From contig NZ_CP015922.1 in the NCBI RefSeq assembly GCF_001659725.1, positions 434,001 to 498,000 of the forward strand: a stretch of 64,000 nucleotides of DNA, in the 5' to 3' direction. The position numbers and the translations under genes were made by a program. The DNA comes from Polynucleobacter wuianus. Lineage in GTDB: Bacteria; Pseudomonadota; Gammaproteobacteria; Burkholderiales; Burkholderiaceae. Below the pieces are notes generated by a model, which was given only the letters and a program-made list of their open reading frames with translations, searched no databases and was not told where the DNA came from. Shown here piece by piece: positions 34,517 to 43,055 of this stretch. The first letter of the stretch is position 1, and each line of letters begins with the position of its first letter.

Positions 34517-36269
34517 TCAAACCCATCCAGGTCTTTTAGATCCAAAGGTATTGGCTGACTTGGCTAACCAGAACTTCTCCGACTATCAGCCGCAGTCTAA
34601 TTCTGCAGGTGATCCACGTGGAGTTTTGCCAAGCGGAGCCGCTAGCCATTCATTTCAACCGAATGCATCTTTAGATTTGGCGACAATTGCACAACAGGTT
34701 CTTGCCTCTTTGCAGCAAAAGGTTGCTCATAATTCAGGGGATCAGGATCTAAATTCATTGAGTCTTGGTGATCCACGCGGTAATTTACCAAGTGAGGTAG
34801 CGAGCCATTCGATTCAGCCACCAGACTCACTAGATATTAAGGGAATCCCGCAACAGGCATTGGGCGGTACGAAGCAGCAAGCTAGTCATGATGCGCTCTC
34901 GCAAAATCCAAGCCTGTTATCTCAAGGAGGAAGCTTCGGCGCTGAGCAATTTATTCCAAACTCCTTATTGATTGGGTTGGCAAATCCCATAAATGAGCAA
35001 TTAGTTAATCAGATATTTTTGAATGAAGCTCCTACAGCTAAAAATCAACATGCTGGATTTGATCCATTATTGGTTCGCAAGGACTTTCCAATTCTTTCTG
35101 AGCGAGTAAATGGTCGACAGTTAATTTGGTTTGATAATGCAGCAACAACCCAAAAGCCTCAGTCGGTAATAGATCGCATTAGCTACTTCTATGAGCATGA
35201 GAACTCCAATATTCATCGTGCTGCTCATGAATTAGCTGCCCGTGCAACTGATGCCTATGAGAGTGCTCGTGAGAAGGTTCGCGCCTTCCTAAACGCAAAA
35301 TCTGTTAACGAGATTGTCTTTGTGCGTGGAACTACTGAAGCAATTAACTTGGTATCTCAGAGTTGGGGACGTCAAAATCTCAAAGAGGGTGATGAAATCA
35401 TTCTGAGTAACTTAGAGCATCATGCCAATATTGTTCCATGGCAGTTATTAGCTAAAGAAAAGGGTTTGCGTCTCCGCGTGATTCCAGTAAACGATGATGG
35501 AGAGCTATTGTTAGATGAGTATCAAAAGCTCTTTAATGCTCGCACTAAGTTAGTGAGTTTTACTCATGTTTCGAACGCTCTAGGTACGATTACCCCGGCG
35601 AAGAAGATTATTGAGATTGCTCACGCAGCTGGGGTGAGGGTGTTGCTAGATGGGGCTCAATCGATTTCCCATATGAGGGTCGACTTGCAAGACCTGAATC
35701 CAGACTGGTTTGTGTTTTCTGGACATAAGGTCTTCGGCCCTACTGGTATTGGCGTGCTTTATGGAAAAGAAGACTTGCTCAATGCCACTCAGCCTTGGCA
35801 GGGTGGCGGCAACATGATCAAGGATGTAACCTTCGACCATACCCAATTTCATGATGCTCCAGGTCGCTTTGAAGCAGGTACTGGCAATATTGCTGATGCC
35901 GTTGGGCTTGGTGCTGCAATCGATTATGTCAATTCAATTGGCATTGATGTAATTGACCAATACGAGCATCAACTTTTACTTTATGCAACTCGTCTCTTAA
36001 AAGATGTGCCTGGTATTCGCTTAATTGGAACGGCAAAGGAAAAGGCTAGTGTTTTATCTTTTGTGATGCCAGGTATAAAAACTGAAGATATTGGTGCTGC
36101 CTTAAATAAAGAGGGGATAGCAGTTCGTTCTGGTCACCATTGCGCTCAGCCTATCTTGCGCCGTATGGGGGTCGAAACTACTGTGCGACCGTCTCTAGCC
36201 TTTTATAACACGTGCCAAGAGGTGGACAAGATGGTTGCTGTATTGCATCGAATCCGATCGCAGCATTAA
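34503..36269 (+). CDS. SufS-type cysteine desulfurase with N-terminal encapsulin-targeting extension
   Basis: Cargo enzyme of the encapsulin, releasing sulfur from cysteine. Residues 1-185 are a disordered, Gln/Ser/Pro-rich extension; residues about 186-588 are a group II desulfurase: DNAATTQKP, PLP lysine K409 in SGHKVFGPTG, catalytic C547 in VRSGHHCAQP, and the RPSLAFYNT arginine. The extension carries a duplicated 18-residue motif at 36-53 and 89-106 (both begin GDPRG and end in ASHS-QP). Long unstructured N-terminal domains target desulfurases into family 2A shells. The start is the ATG at 34503 overlapping the shell gene by 14 bp; an earlier in-frame ATG lies inside it. Confidence 0.93.
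   Translation: MSTSNQTHPGLLDPKVLADLANQNFSDYQPQSNSAGDPRGVLPSGAASHSFQPNASLDLATIAQQVLASLQQKVAHNSGDQDLNSLSLGDPRGNLPSEVASHSIQPPDSLDIKGIPQQALGGTKQQASHDALSQNPSLLSQGGSFGAEQFIPNSLLIGLANPINEQLVNQIFLNEAPTAKNQHAGFDPLLVRKDFPILSERVNGRQLIWFDNAATTQKPQSVIDRISYFYEHENSNIHRAAHELAARATDAYESAREKVRAFLNAKSVNEIVFVRGTTEAINLVSQSWGRQNLKEGDEIILSNLEHHANIVPWQLLAKEKGLRLRVIPVNDDGELLLDEYQKLFNARTKLVSFTHVSNALGTITPAKKIIEIAHAAGVRVLLDGAQSISHMRVDLQDLNPDWFVFSGHKVFGPTGIGVLYGKEDLLNATQPWQGGGNMIKDVTFDHTQFHDAPGRFEAGTGNIADAVGLGAAIDYVNSIGIDVIDQYEHQLLLYATRLLKDVPGIRLIGTAKEKASVLSFVMPGIKTEDIGAALNKEGIAVRSGHHCAQPILRRMGVETTVRPSLAFYNTCQEVDKMVAVLHRIRSQH
34608..34820 (+). repeat. Two-copy targeting motif within the desulfurase extension
   Basis: Codons 36-53 (34608-34661) and 89-106 (34767-34820) encode near-identical 18-residue segments of the form GDPRG-LPS-ASHS-QP, 53 codons apart. 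Both are followed by a short SLD-containing amphipathic stretch. They differ at several synonymous sites, so the likeness is maintained at protein level. They probably bind the inner face of the shell. Confidence 0.75.
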
Positions 36270-36299
36270 GTTAGAAAGATTGAGGTAACTGCAGCAATA

Positions 36300-36329
36300 A
36301 AAAAGGCCACTTGAAAGTGGCCTTTTTTT
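36300..36329 (+). terminator. Terminator of the encapsulin operon
   Basis: GGCCACTT at 36305-36312 pairs with AAGTGGCC at 36315-36322, preceded by an A run and followed by seven T. It lies 31 bp after the desulfurase stop. The A run makes it usable from the minus strand too, where a 54-codon gene ends 13 bp away. Confidence 0.92.
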
Positions 36330-36341
36330 GATACTTTTTAA

Positions 36342-36506
36342 TTAAGCAAAAGAATCTTCAAATTCTGCAAACTTGATGGTATTCATCAGAAACAGAATGC
36401 GACGTTGGAAGCTTTTACGCTCTTCAACTTTGTCATGTGGGAGTTGGTCATGCTCGCGTAGCAACTTGGTAATTGCTGGGTTATAGAGTTCTCTAACGGG
36501 TGACAT
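36342..36506 (-). CDS. Small protein of unknown function (54 residues)
   Basis: Reading frame from ATG at 36506 to TAA at 36342, with an AAAGGAATTTAGGA ribosome-binding region 8-20 bp upstream. The product begins MSPVRELYNPAITKLLREHD and ends FAEFEDSFA; it is charged, predicted helical, with no signal or membrane segment. It ends at the shared terminator of the encapsulin operon. The well-formed ribosome-binding site and proximity to a terminator support a real gene. I do not recognise the family. Confidence 0.7.
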   Translation of the reverse strand: MSPVRELYNPAITKLLREHDQLPHDKVEERKSFQRRILFLMNTIKFAEFEDSFA

Positions 36507-36715
36507 AACGATTCCTAAATTCCTTTAATTAACGCTTTGAATTAATGTACACCCCCTAATTAATGCTCGCAAGCAATCTTTAGTGCTATCGATATGCCTA
36601 AATCGAATATGGAAAGCCAAACCCCTATCCAAGACCAGTTGTTTATTTATTAGTTTTTCTTGGTTCCCCTAGGGGCCCTGGGAGCCTAAGATCTTCATAT
36701 CAATTTGGAGGATTT

Positions 36716-36988
36716 ATGGGTGAAAAGACGAGTTTTTCTACAAAAGAACACCGATTTTTTGGTTCTTTATTGAGCGCCTTAGGTGGCGTTGGCCTGATTG
36801 GTTTATCGGTTCATTTCGGGGCCAAGAATGATTTTCTGGCCACTTTATTTATTAAAGGGGGAGACTTTGTAGACTATCTACTGGGCATTGGGGTAATCAG
36901 CAGTTTTATATTGGGAGTTGTATTAGTTGCCAGACATGTTGCTAAAGAAGGGGTTGCTGAACACTTTTACGAACACACCCCTTACTAG
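36716..36988 (+). CDS. Small membrane protein of unknown function
   Basis: A 90-residue protein preceded by a strong GGAGG site. Two hydrophobic segments (about 15-33 and 52-72) are separated by a short polar loop; the tail ends in EHFYEHTPY. It lies in a 1-gene plus-strand unit facing the TauE gene at 36995 with 6 bp between the ends. I cannot assign a family. Confidence 0.72.
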   Translation: MGEKTSFSTKEHRFFGSLLSALGGVGLIGLSVHFGAKNDFLATLFIKGGDFVDYLLGIGVISSFILGVVLVARHVAKEGVAEHFYEHTPY

Positions 36989-36994
36989 TCAGAT

Positions 36995-37789
36995 CTATGC
37001 CAAGACGAGTTTGATTCCAACCAATAACAAAGTAACCGCTAACGCAGTGCGGGTAAATTTCTCGGGCAAAGTGCTAGATAGTTTGGCTCCAAGCCAAATG
37101 GCAGGAACAGAGCCAAGCAAAAGACCAAATAAGAGGCTGAAATCCACGTTTCCTAACCACCAGTGTCCAAATCCAGCGACAGCTGTCAATGGAACTGCAT
37201 AAGCGATGTCGGTACCAGCCACCTCAGAGGTTTTGAGGTGTGGATAAAGCATCAAAATTAAAGTGGCCCCAATCGCGCCAGCCCCGATAGAGGAAATGGT
37301 TACAAGGACGCCAATGGCACCACCAATTAAGACCGTTGCAATTTTTAATCCAACTCCATGTGGCATCTTTGTTGGATTTTTCTTTACCCATTCTAAAATT
37401 TTTCCTCTAACTGTAAGTGAGAGGGCGGTTAATAGTACCGATATACCAATGGAGAAGGTAATGAGGTGGACCCACTCCTTTGAAATCGGGCCAATTTGCT
37501 TTAAAACTAGGATTGAGGCAATCGCAGTTGTTAGGCTGCCTGCACAAAGTAGGCCAACAATATCCCATTTCACGTTTCCATGAAGACGATGTGCTGCAGT
37601 ACCAAATCCTTTGGTAAGAGCTGCAAATGCCAAGTCTGTACCTACTGCAGTGGTGGGTGCAACGCCAAAAATCAGTGTCAAGATGGGCGTCATTAAAGAG
37701 CCACCACCTACACCAGTAAGCCCAACCAGTAGGCCAACCAATGCACCAGAGAAAATATAGTGCAAAGAGCTTTGCAAAAAATCAATCAT
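36995..37789 (-). CDS. TauE/SafE-family membrane exporter
   Basis: Membrane protein of 264 residues with about seven to eight helices and both family half-motifs: LVGLTGVGGGSLMTPIL near the N-terminus and ISSIGAGAIGATLILMLYP in the second half. It is a separate subgroup from the protein at 16360. Candidate substrates are sulfite, sulfonates or other small anions. It is 9 bp after the ferredoxin reductase gene in the same direction. Confidence 0.87.
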   Translation of the reverse strand: MIDFLQSSLHYIFSGALVGLLVGLTGVGGGSLMTPILTLIFGVAPTTAVGTDLAFAALTKGFGTAAHRLHGNVKWDIVGLLCAGSLTTAIASILVLKQIGPISKEWVHLITFSIGISVLLTALSLTVRGKILEWVKKNPTKMPHGVGLKIATVLIGGAIGVLVTISSIGAGAIGATLILMLYPHLKTSEVAGTDIAYAVPLTAVAGFGHWWLGNVDFSLLFGLLLGSVPAIWLGAKLSSTLPEKFTRTALAVTLLLVGIKLVLA

Positions 37790-37798
37790 ATTGTCAAC

Positions 37799-38575
37799 TT
37801 ACTTCTCTACGAACGCACGTTCAAAGACGTAATCGCCCATTTGGCCAAGGCTTGGTGAGACTTTAAAGCCCTTGGCATCTAACATCTCTGAAGTTTCCTT
37901 AAGCATCGATGGGCTGCCACAAATCATGGCGCGGTCAACAGCAGGATCAAGCGGTGGTAAGCCAATATCTTTAAAGAGTTGACCAGATTCAATGGCAGTA
38001 GTGAGGCGGCCAGTGTGTTTGAATGCCTCACGAGTCACAGTTGGGTAATAGATTAGCTTTTCACGAATGAGTTCACCAAGATACTCGTCTTGGGTGAGTT
38101 CATCTCTAATGTAGTCGGCATAAGCCAATTCGCTAACCAAGCGTACGCCATGAATCAACACCACTTTTTCAAACTTCTCATAGGTCTCTGGATCACGAAT
38201 GATGCTCATGAATGGCGCTAAGCCAGTACCGGTGCTAAATAGGTAGAGATGCTTGCCGGGATTTAAGTCATCCAACACCAATGTGCCAACAGACTTTTCG
38301 CTTACCAAAATAGGATCGCCAACTTGAATCTTTTGCAGGCGTGATGTTAGTGGACCATCTTGAACCTTAATACTCAAGAATTCCAAATGCTCTTCGTAGT
38401 TTGGGCTAGCAACGCTATAGGCGCGCACTAGAGGTTTGCCTTCAACCTCAAGACCAATCATCAAGAAGTGGCCACTGCGAAAACGCAATCCTTTATTGCG
38501 AGTAGTCGTGAAGCTAAAAAGAGTGTCGTTCCAGTGGTGAACGGTAAGAACAGTTTCGGTGTTATATGCGGCCAT
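37799..38575 (-). CDS. fpr: Ferredoxin--NADP reductase
   Basis: Flavoenzyme transferring electrons between NADPH and ferredoxin or flavodoxin. The 258-residue product from the ATG at 38575 starts MAAYNTETVLTVHHWND as in bacterial Fpr, has the FAD motif RAYSVASP, an NADP-binding GTGLAPFMS and the C-terminal VFERAFVEK. A longer in-frame start at 38704 would add 43 residues that do not fit the family. It may supply electrons for ferredoxins such as Fdx, or for sulfite reduction. Confidence 0.94.
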   Translation of the reverse strand: MAAYNTETVLTVHHWNDTLFSFTTTRNKGLRFRSGHFLMIGLEVEGKPLVRAYSVASPNYEEHLEFLSIKVQDGPLTSRLQKIQVGDPILVSEKSVGTLVLDDLNPGKHLYLFSTGTGLAPFMSIIRDPETYEKFEKVVLIHGVRLVSELAYADYIRDELTQDEYLGELIREKLIYYPTVTREAFKHTGRLTTAIESGQLFKDIGLPPLDPAVDRAMICGSPSMLKETSEMLDAKGFKVSPSLGQMGDYVFERAFVEK

Positions 38576-38742
38576 AAATGCGTATTTGTTAAAAGAAGCA
38601 AAACGTTGATTATCCCATTCTTGAGGCTCGATTTCAGCGGTAATCCACTGAAAAATAGGACTCTGTAGTGATATAGATCGGACTTTTGGTAATAAAGACC
38701 TCAATTTAAGGCTCTCAACATAGAGCCCGCTATCATTTGAAT

Positions 38743-39225
38743 ATGACCCGATCCCAATACCTTTGCCTCTCTCTATTTAGCTTCGGACTGGTCGCCTTTG
38801 CAGTGATTCTGCAGCAGACCGGCTATCAGGGCGTCAGTTTTTTGCCTTGCCCCTTATGTATTTTGCAGAGGGTTGGCTATCTTGGAGTGGGTATTTTCTG
38901 TTTGCTGGCTATTGGCATTGCTCCTCTGAGGAAGTTCTTCCATGGCATGGCTATCTTAGTGGCAGGGTATGGGGTGGCGATCGCAGGGCACCATGTTTGG
39001 CTTTTATCCCATCCCGGCGATTCTTGCGGCATTGATCCGCTCGAGCTGTGGATCAATCAATTTCAGTTGGTTCAAGACTTGCCTTGGCTATTTAAAGCGG
39101 ATGGATTATGTGCTGCAAAACTGCCGGCCATTCTAGGTTTGCAAATGCCAGAATGGTCTTTGCTTTGGTTTGGAGTGTTATTGCTTGTATTGCTAATGAC
39201 GTTCTTTAGAAAATCTCGTGCTTAG
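38743..39225 (+). CDS. dsbB: Disulfide bond formation protein B
   Basis: Inner-membrane quinone reductase that reoxidises DsbA. The 160-residue protein has four predicted helices and the two periplasmic cysteine pairs, C36/C39 in LPCPLCILQR and C95/C123 in SCGID...GLCAAKLP. The start is the ATG at 38743; a TTG two codons earlier is less likely. It is divergent from fpr. Confidence 0.93.
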   Translation: MTRSQYLCLSLFSFGLVAFAVILQQTGYQGVSFLPCPLCILQRVGYLGVGIFCLLAIGIAPLRKFFHGMAILVAGYGVAIAGHHVWLLSHPGDSCGIDPLELWINQFQLVQDLPWLFKADGLCAAKLPAILGLQMPEWSLLWFGVLLLVLLMTFFRKSRA

Positions 39226-39303
39226 CTAATAACAATCCCATCTTTTACAAGATTCGTTTTAACCCATAAGATCTACACATACTTATCGCATTGAGGAATA
39301 TTG

Positions 39304-40275
39304 ATGACTTACTTTACTGATAACTCCCAAACCATTGGTCGTACACCTTTGGTTCGTCTGAACCGCGTGACCGATGGCGCTAACGCTACTGTGCTTGCCA
39401 AGATTGAAGGTCGCAACCCTGCGTATTCAGTTAAATGCCGCATTGGTGTGGCGATGATTAATGACGCCCAAGAGAAGGGTCTACTTGGACCAGGTAAAGA
39501 ACTCGTTGAGCCAACTTCTGGCAATACGGGGATCGCATTGGCTTTCGTGGCTGCAGCACGGGGTATTCCACTGACGCTAACTATGCCTGAAACAATGAGT
39601 ATTGAACGCCGCAAGTTGCTTACTGCTTTAGGTGCCAAGATTGTCTTGACTGAAGGCCCTAAAGGTATGAATGGTGCCGTTGCTAAGGCGAAAGAGATTG
39701 CCGAGTCTGACTCTAAGTATGTATTGCTCCAGCAATTTAGCAATCCATCCAATCCTGCAATTCATGAAAAGACTACTGGTCCAGAAATCTGGGAAGATAC
39801 CGATGGCAAGATCGATGTGTTTGTAGCGGGTGTTGGAACAGGTGGCACCATCTCCGGTGTTGGTCGCTACATCAAAAATGTGAAGAAAAAGAATATTGAA
39901 GTAGTGGCAGTCGAGCCAACTACTAGTCCAGTCATCACGCAAAAGCTTAATGGTGAAGAAATCAAGCCTGCTCCACATAAGATTCAAGGTATTGGCGCTG
40001 GCTTTATTCCGGATAACCTCGATTTGTCTGTCGTGGATAAAGTGGAGCAAGTTTCTAATGAAGAGGCAATTGAGTTTGCTCGTCGTATTGCTAAAGAAGA
40101 GGGTATTTTGGTCGGCATTTCCTGTGGTGCTGCCGCGGCAGTAGCGGTGCGCTTGGCTAAGAAGCCTGAGTATGCTGGCAAAACGATTGTGGTGGTATTG
40201 CCTGATGCTGCAGAGCGTTACTTGAGCTCTGCATTGTTTGAAGGCGTGTTCGATGAAAAAGGTTTGCCAGCATAA
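39304..40275 (+). CDS. cysK: Cysteine synthase (O-acetylserine sulfhydrylase)
   Basis: PLP enzyme joining O-acetylserine and sulfide to cysteine. The 323-residue protein has the PLP lysine K44 in YSVKCRIG, the PTSGNTGIAL substrate loop and the GTGGTISGVGRY phosphate-binding loop. The ATG at 39304 is chosen over an adjacent TTG. It stands alone between dsbB and lysS but completes the sulfur theme of the window. CysM is an alternative, but the length and loops fit CysK better. Confidence 0.93.
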   Translation: MTYFTDNSQTIGRTPLVRLNRVTDGANATVLAKIEGRNPAYSVKCRIGVAMINDAQEKGLLGPGKELVEPTSGNTGIALAFVAAARGIPLTLTMPETMSIERRKLLTALGAKIVLTEGPKGMNGAVAKAKEIAESDSKYVLLQQFSNPSNPAIHEKTTGPEIWEDTDGKIDVFVAGVGTGGTISGVGRYIKNVKKKNIEVVAVEPTTSPVITQKLNGEEIKPAPHKIQGIGAGFIPDNLDLSVVDKVEQVSNEEAIEFARRIAKEEGILVGISCGAAAAVAVRLAKKPEYAGKTIVVVLPDAAERYLSSALFEGVFDEKGLPA

Positions 40276-40306
40276 GAACTATTGGCTTTAATGAATGTGG
40301 CAATAA

Positions 40307-40330
40307 AAAAGGCACCCTCGGGTGCCTTTT
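40307..40330. terminator. Bidirectional terminator between cysK and lysS
   Basis: AAAAGGCACC (40307-40316) pairs with GGTGCCTTTT (40321-40330) around CTCG. A runs on one side and T runs on the other serve both converging genes. Confidence 0.92.
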
Positions 40331-40347
40331 GTTTATTTTGGGAAAGA

Positions 40348-41904
40348 TTACTCTTCTTCGCGACGCAAATGCGGAAAGAGAATCACATCTCGAATGTTTG
40401 GCGCATCGGTCAGTAGCATTACGAGGCGATCGATACCGATACCGCAGCCGCCAGTTGGAGGCATGCCGTACTCAAGAGCGCGGATAAAGTCATGATCAAA
40501 GTACATTGCTTCTTCATCACCAGCTTCTTTTTGCTCTACTTGTTTACGGAAGCGATTGGCTTGATCCTCCGCATCGTTGAGTTCAGAGAAGCCGTTGGCA
40601 ATTTCACGACCGGTGATGAATAACTCAAAGCGCTCAGTAATGCCTGGGCGGGTATCGGATTCTCTGGCGAGCGGGCTTACCTCGATTGGGTAATCAATGA
40701 TGTAAGTTGGCTCCCAAAGGTGTTCTTCAGCAACCAATTCAAATAAGGCTAATTGCAAAGCGCCTATGCCGGCATTCTTGAGGGTTGGTGCGTCCGGGTT
40801 CTCGCCACCTTTTTTCAATTCGGCGCGGATGAAATTGGCGTCATCTAATTGAGCCGCTTCGTAGTTCTTGCCGGACTGGCCACAATATTTGAGAATTGCT
40901 TCATTAATCGTGAGGCGCTGGAATGGCTTGCTCAAATCCAGTTCACGACCTTGGTGGGTCAAGACTGCGGTACCTTGAGCATCAATCGCAGCAGCACGAA
41001 TCAAACCTTCTGTGAAATCCATCAACCAACGGTAGTCGGTATAGGCCGCATAGAACTCCATCATTGTGAATTCTGGATTGTGACGTGGGCTCACACCTTC
41101 GTTACGGAAGTTGCGGTTGATTTCAAATACACGCTCAAAGCCACCAACTACTAAACGCTTGAGATAAAGCTCGGGCGCAATACGCAAGAACATCTGCATA
41201 TCGAGTGCATTGTGGTGAGTAATAAATGGTTTTGCTGCTGCGCCACCAGGAATCGGGTGGAGCATAGGGGTTTCAACTTCCATGAAGTCAGCATCAAGCA
41301 TATGGCGACGTAGTGATGCAATCGCATTACTACGTGCTTTAAATGTGTTGCGACTTTCTGGGTTAACGATCAGGTCAACATAGCGCTGACGATATTTCGT
41401 CTCGAGATCTGAGAGACCGTGGAACTTATCAGGCAATGGGCGCAAAGACTTGCTCAATAGGCGTAAGTTGCTGCACTCAACTGAAAGTTCACCTTTATTG
41501 GTTTTGAACAGATTGCCCTCGGCAGAGATAAAGTCACCCATATCCCAGTGCTTAAAGGCGCCATGGATATCTGCACCAGTCAACTCATCATTAATATAGA
41601 ACTGAATTTGTCCACTACGATCTTGAATCGTTGCAAAGCTTGCTTTACCCATCACGCGCTTGAGGATCATACGACCAGCAACCTTTACATGGATCTTTTT
41701 CTGAGCTAACTCCTCTTTAGTGAGGCTATCGTAGTGAGCATGTAAGTCAGCGGATAAATGGGTTGGAACAAAGTCATTCGGAAAGGCGACTCCATTCTCA
41801 CGAAGCTTGGCAAGCTTTTCACGACGCTCCGCAATGATGTGATTCTCATCAACAACTTCAGTGGCGGGTGCTGATGTATTGGTTGAGTTGGTTTTATCGT
41901 TCAT
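40348..41904 (-). CDS. lysS: Lysyl-tRNA synthetase (class II)
   Basis: Charges tRNA-Lys. The 518-residue protein has an N-terminal OB-fold anticodon domain (KIHVKVAGRMILKR near 70-83) and class II motifs: motif 2 FRNEGVSPRHNPEFTMMEFY and motif 3 GCGIGIDRLVMLL near the end. It follows prfB by 12 bp, the conserved prfB-lysS pair. Confidence 0.98.
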   Translation of the reverse strand: MNDKTNSTNTSAPATEVVDENHIIAERREKLAKLRENGVAFPNDFVPTHLSADLHAHYDSLTKEELAQKKIHVKVAGRMILKRVMGKASFATIQDRSGQIQFYINDELTGADIHGAFKHWDMGDFISAEGNLFKTNKGELSVECSNLRLLSKSLRPLPDKFHGLSDLETKYRQRYVDLIVNPESRNTFKARSNAIASLRRHMLDADFMEVETPMLHPIPGGAAAKPFITHHNALDMQMFLRIAPELYLKRLVVGGFERVFEINRNFRNEGVSPRHNPEFTMMEFYAAYTDYRWLMDFTEGLIRAAAIDAQGTAVLTHQGRELDLSKPFQRLTINEAILKYCGQSGKNYEAAQLDDANFIRAELKKGGENPDAPTLKNAGIGALQLALFELVAEEHLWEPTYIIDYPIEVSPLARESDTRPGITERFELFITGREIANGFSELNDAEDQANRFRKQVEQKEAGDEEAMYFDHDFIRALEYGMPPTGGCGIGIDRLVMLLTDAPNIRDVILFPHLRREEE

Positions 41905-41916
41905 ATTCGTAAGTAA

Positions 41917-43021
41917 TTAAACGCCTTGCTTCAGGCTAGCTTCAATAAAGGCATCGAGATCCCCATCCAATACTTTTTGAGTATTGGAGATCTCAACGTT
42001 AGTACGTAAATCTTTAATGCGGCTTTGATCCAAGACATAAGAGCGGATCTGGTGACCCCAGCCCACATCGGTCTTGCTGGCCTCCAGCTTATCTTGCTCT
42101 GCGCGACGCTTTTGCATCTCATGTTCGTACAGGCGGGACTTCAGCATACTCATCGCTTCAGCGCGGTTGCGGTGCTGGCTACGGTCGTTCTGACACTGCA
42201 CCACAATCCCGGTAGGAATATGGGTTAGGCGGACGGCGGAGTCAGTTTTGTTGATATGCTGACCTCCTGCACCAGAAGCGCGGTAGGTATCAGTCCGAAT
42301 ATCGGCAGGATTGACTTCAATCTCAATCGAATCATCAATCTCTGGATAAACATAAATGGATGCAAATGAGGTGTGACGTCCATTTGAGGAATCAAATGGA
42401 GATTTACGTACTAAGCGATGTACACCAGTTTCTGAGCGCAGATGTCCGTAAGCATATTCACCATCGACTTTGATGGTTGCGCTCTTAATGCCGGCAACGT
42501 CACCATCAGACTCTTCCAAGATTTCAGTTTTGTAACCTTTGCGTTCGCAATACTTGAGATATTGGCGGTAGAGCATGCTGGCCCAATCGCAAGCCTCAGT
42601 ACCGCCAGCGCCTGCCTGAATATCAATAAAGCAATTACAAGAATCCATCTCGTTGTGGAACATACGGCGGAATTCAAGATCATTGATGACTTTGCTATAG
42701 CTTTCAACATCTTGCTCAATCGCAGCAATCGTCTCAAAATCACTTTCTTCTTTAGCCATATCGAAGAGTTCGATGGCTCCAGTGATATTGGAATTTAAAT
42801 CGGTGAGGGTAGCAACAACGCCGTCGAGCAATTTTTTCTCTTTGCCCAGTGCTTGTGCTTTCTTTTGGTCATCCCAAATCGTGGGGTCTTCCAGAATCGA
42901 ATTAACTTCAGTAAGGCGGCGTGACTTTACTTCGAAGTCAAAGATACCCCCGAAGTGCTTGCTCACGGGTGAGCAGATCGGACAAGGTATTTGAAATAGT
43001 ATTTAGTTGTTCAGCTTCCAT
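41917..43021 (-). CDS. prfB: Peptide chain release factor 2, expressed by programmed +1 frameshift
   Basis: Release factor for UGA and UAA codons. The gene starts at ATG 43021; 27 codons are read to CTT, then an in-frame TGA (42938-42940) is bypassed by a +1 shift and translation continues from GAC at 42939 to the stop at 41917, giving 367 residues. The shifted frame carries the SPF recognition motif (RKSPFDSS) and GGQ (SGAGGQHINKT). It is preceded by recJ and followed by lysS on the minus strand. Confidence 0.96.
42937..42951 (-). promoter_or_regulatory. RF2 autoregulatory frameshift site
   Basis: On the minus strand the sequence reads GGGGGTATCTTTGAC: an internal Shine-Dalgarno-like G run, the slippery CTT, the TGA stop and a following C that weakens termination. 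This is the classical RF2 autoregulation signal: low RF2 makes the ribosome pause at TGA and shift +1. Confidence 0.96.
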
Positions 43022-43055
43022 CCCCTAATTATAAGGGGGTTATTACATTCAACTC

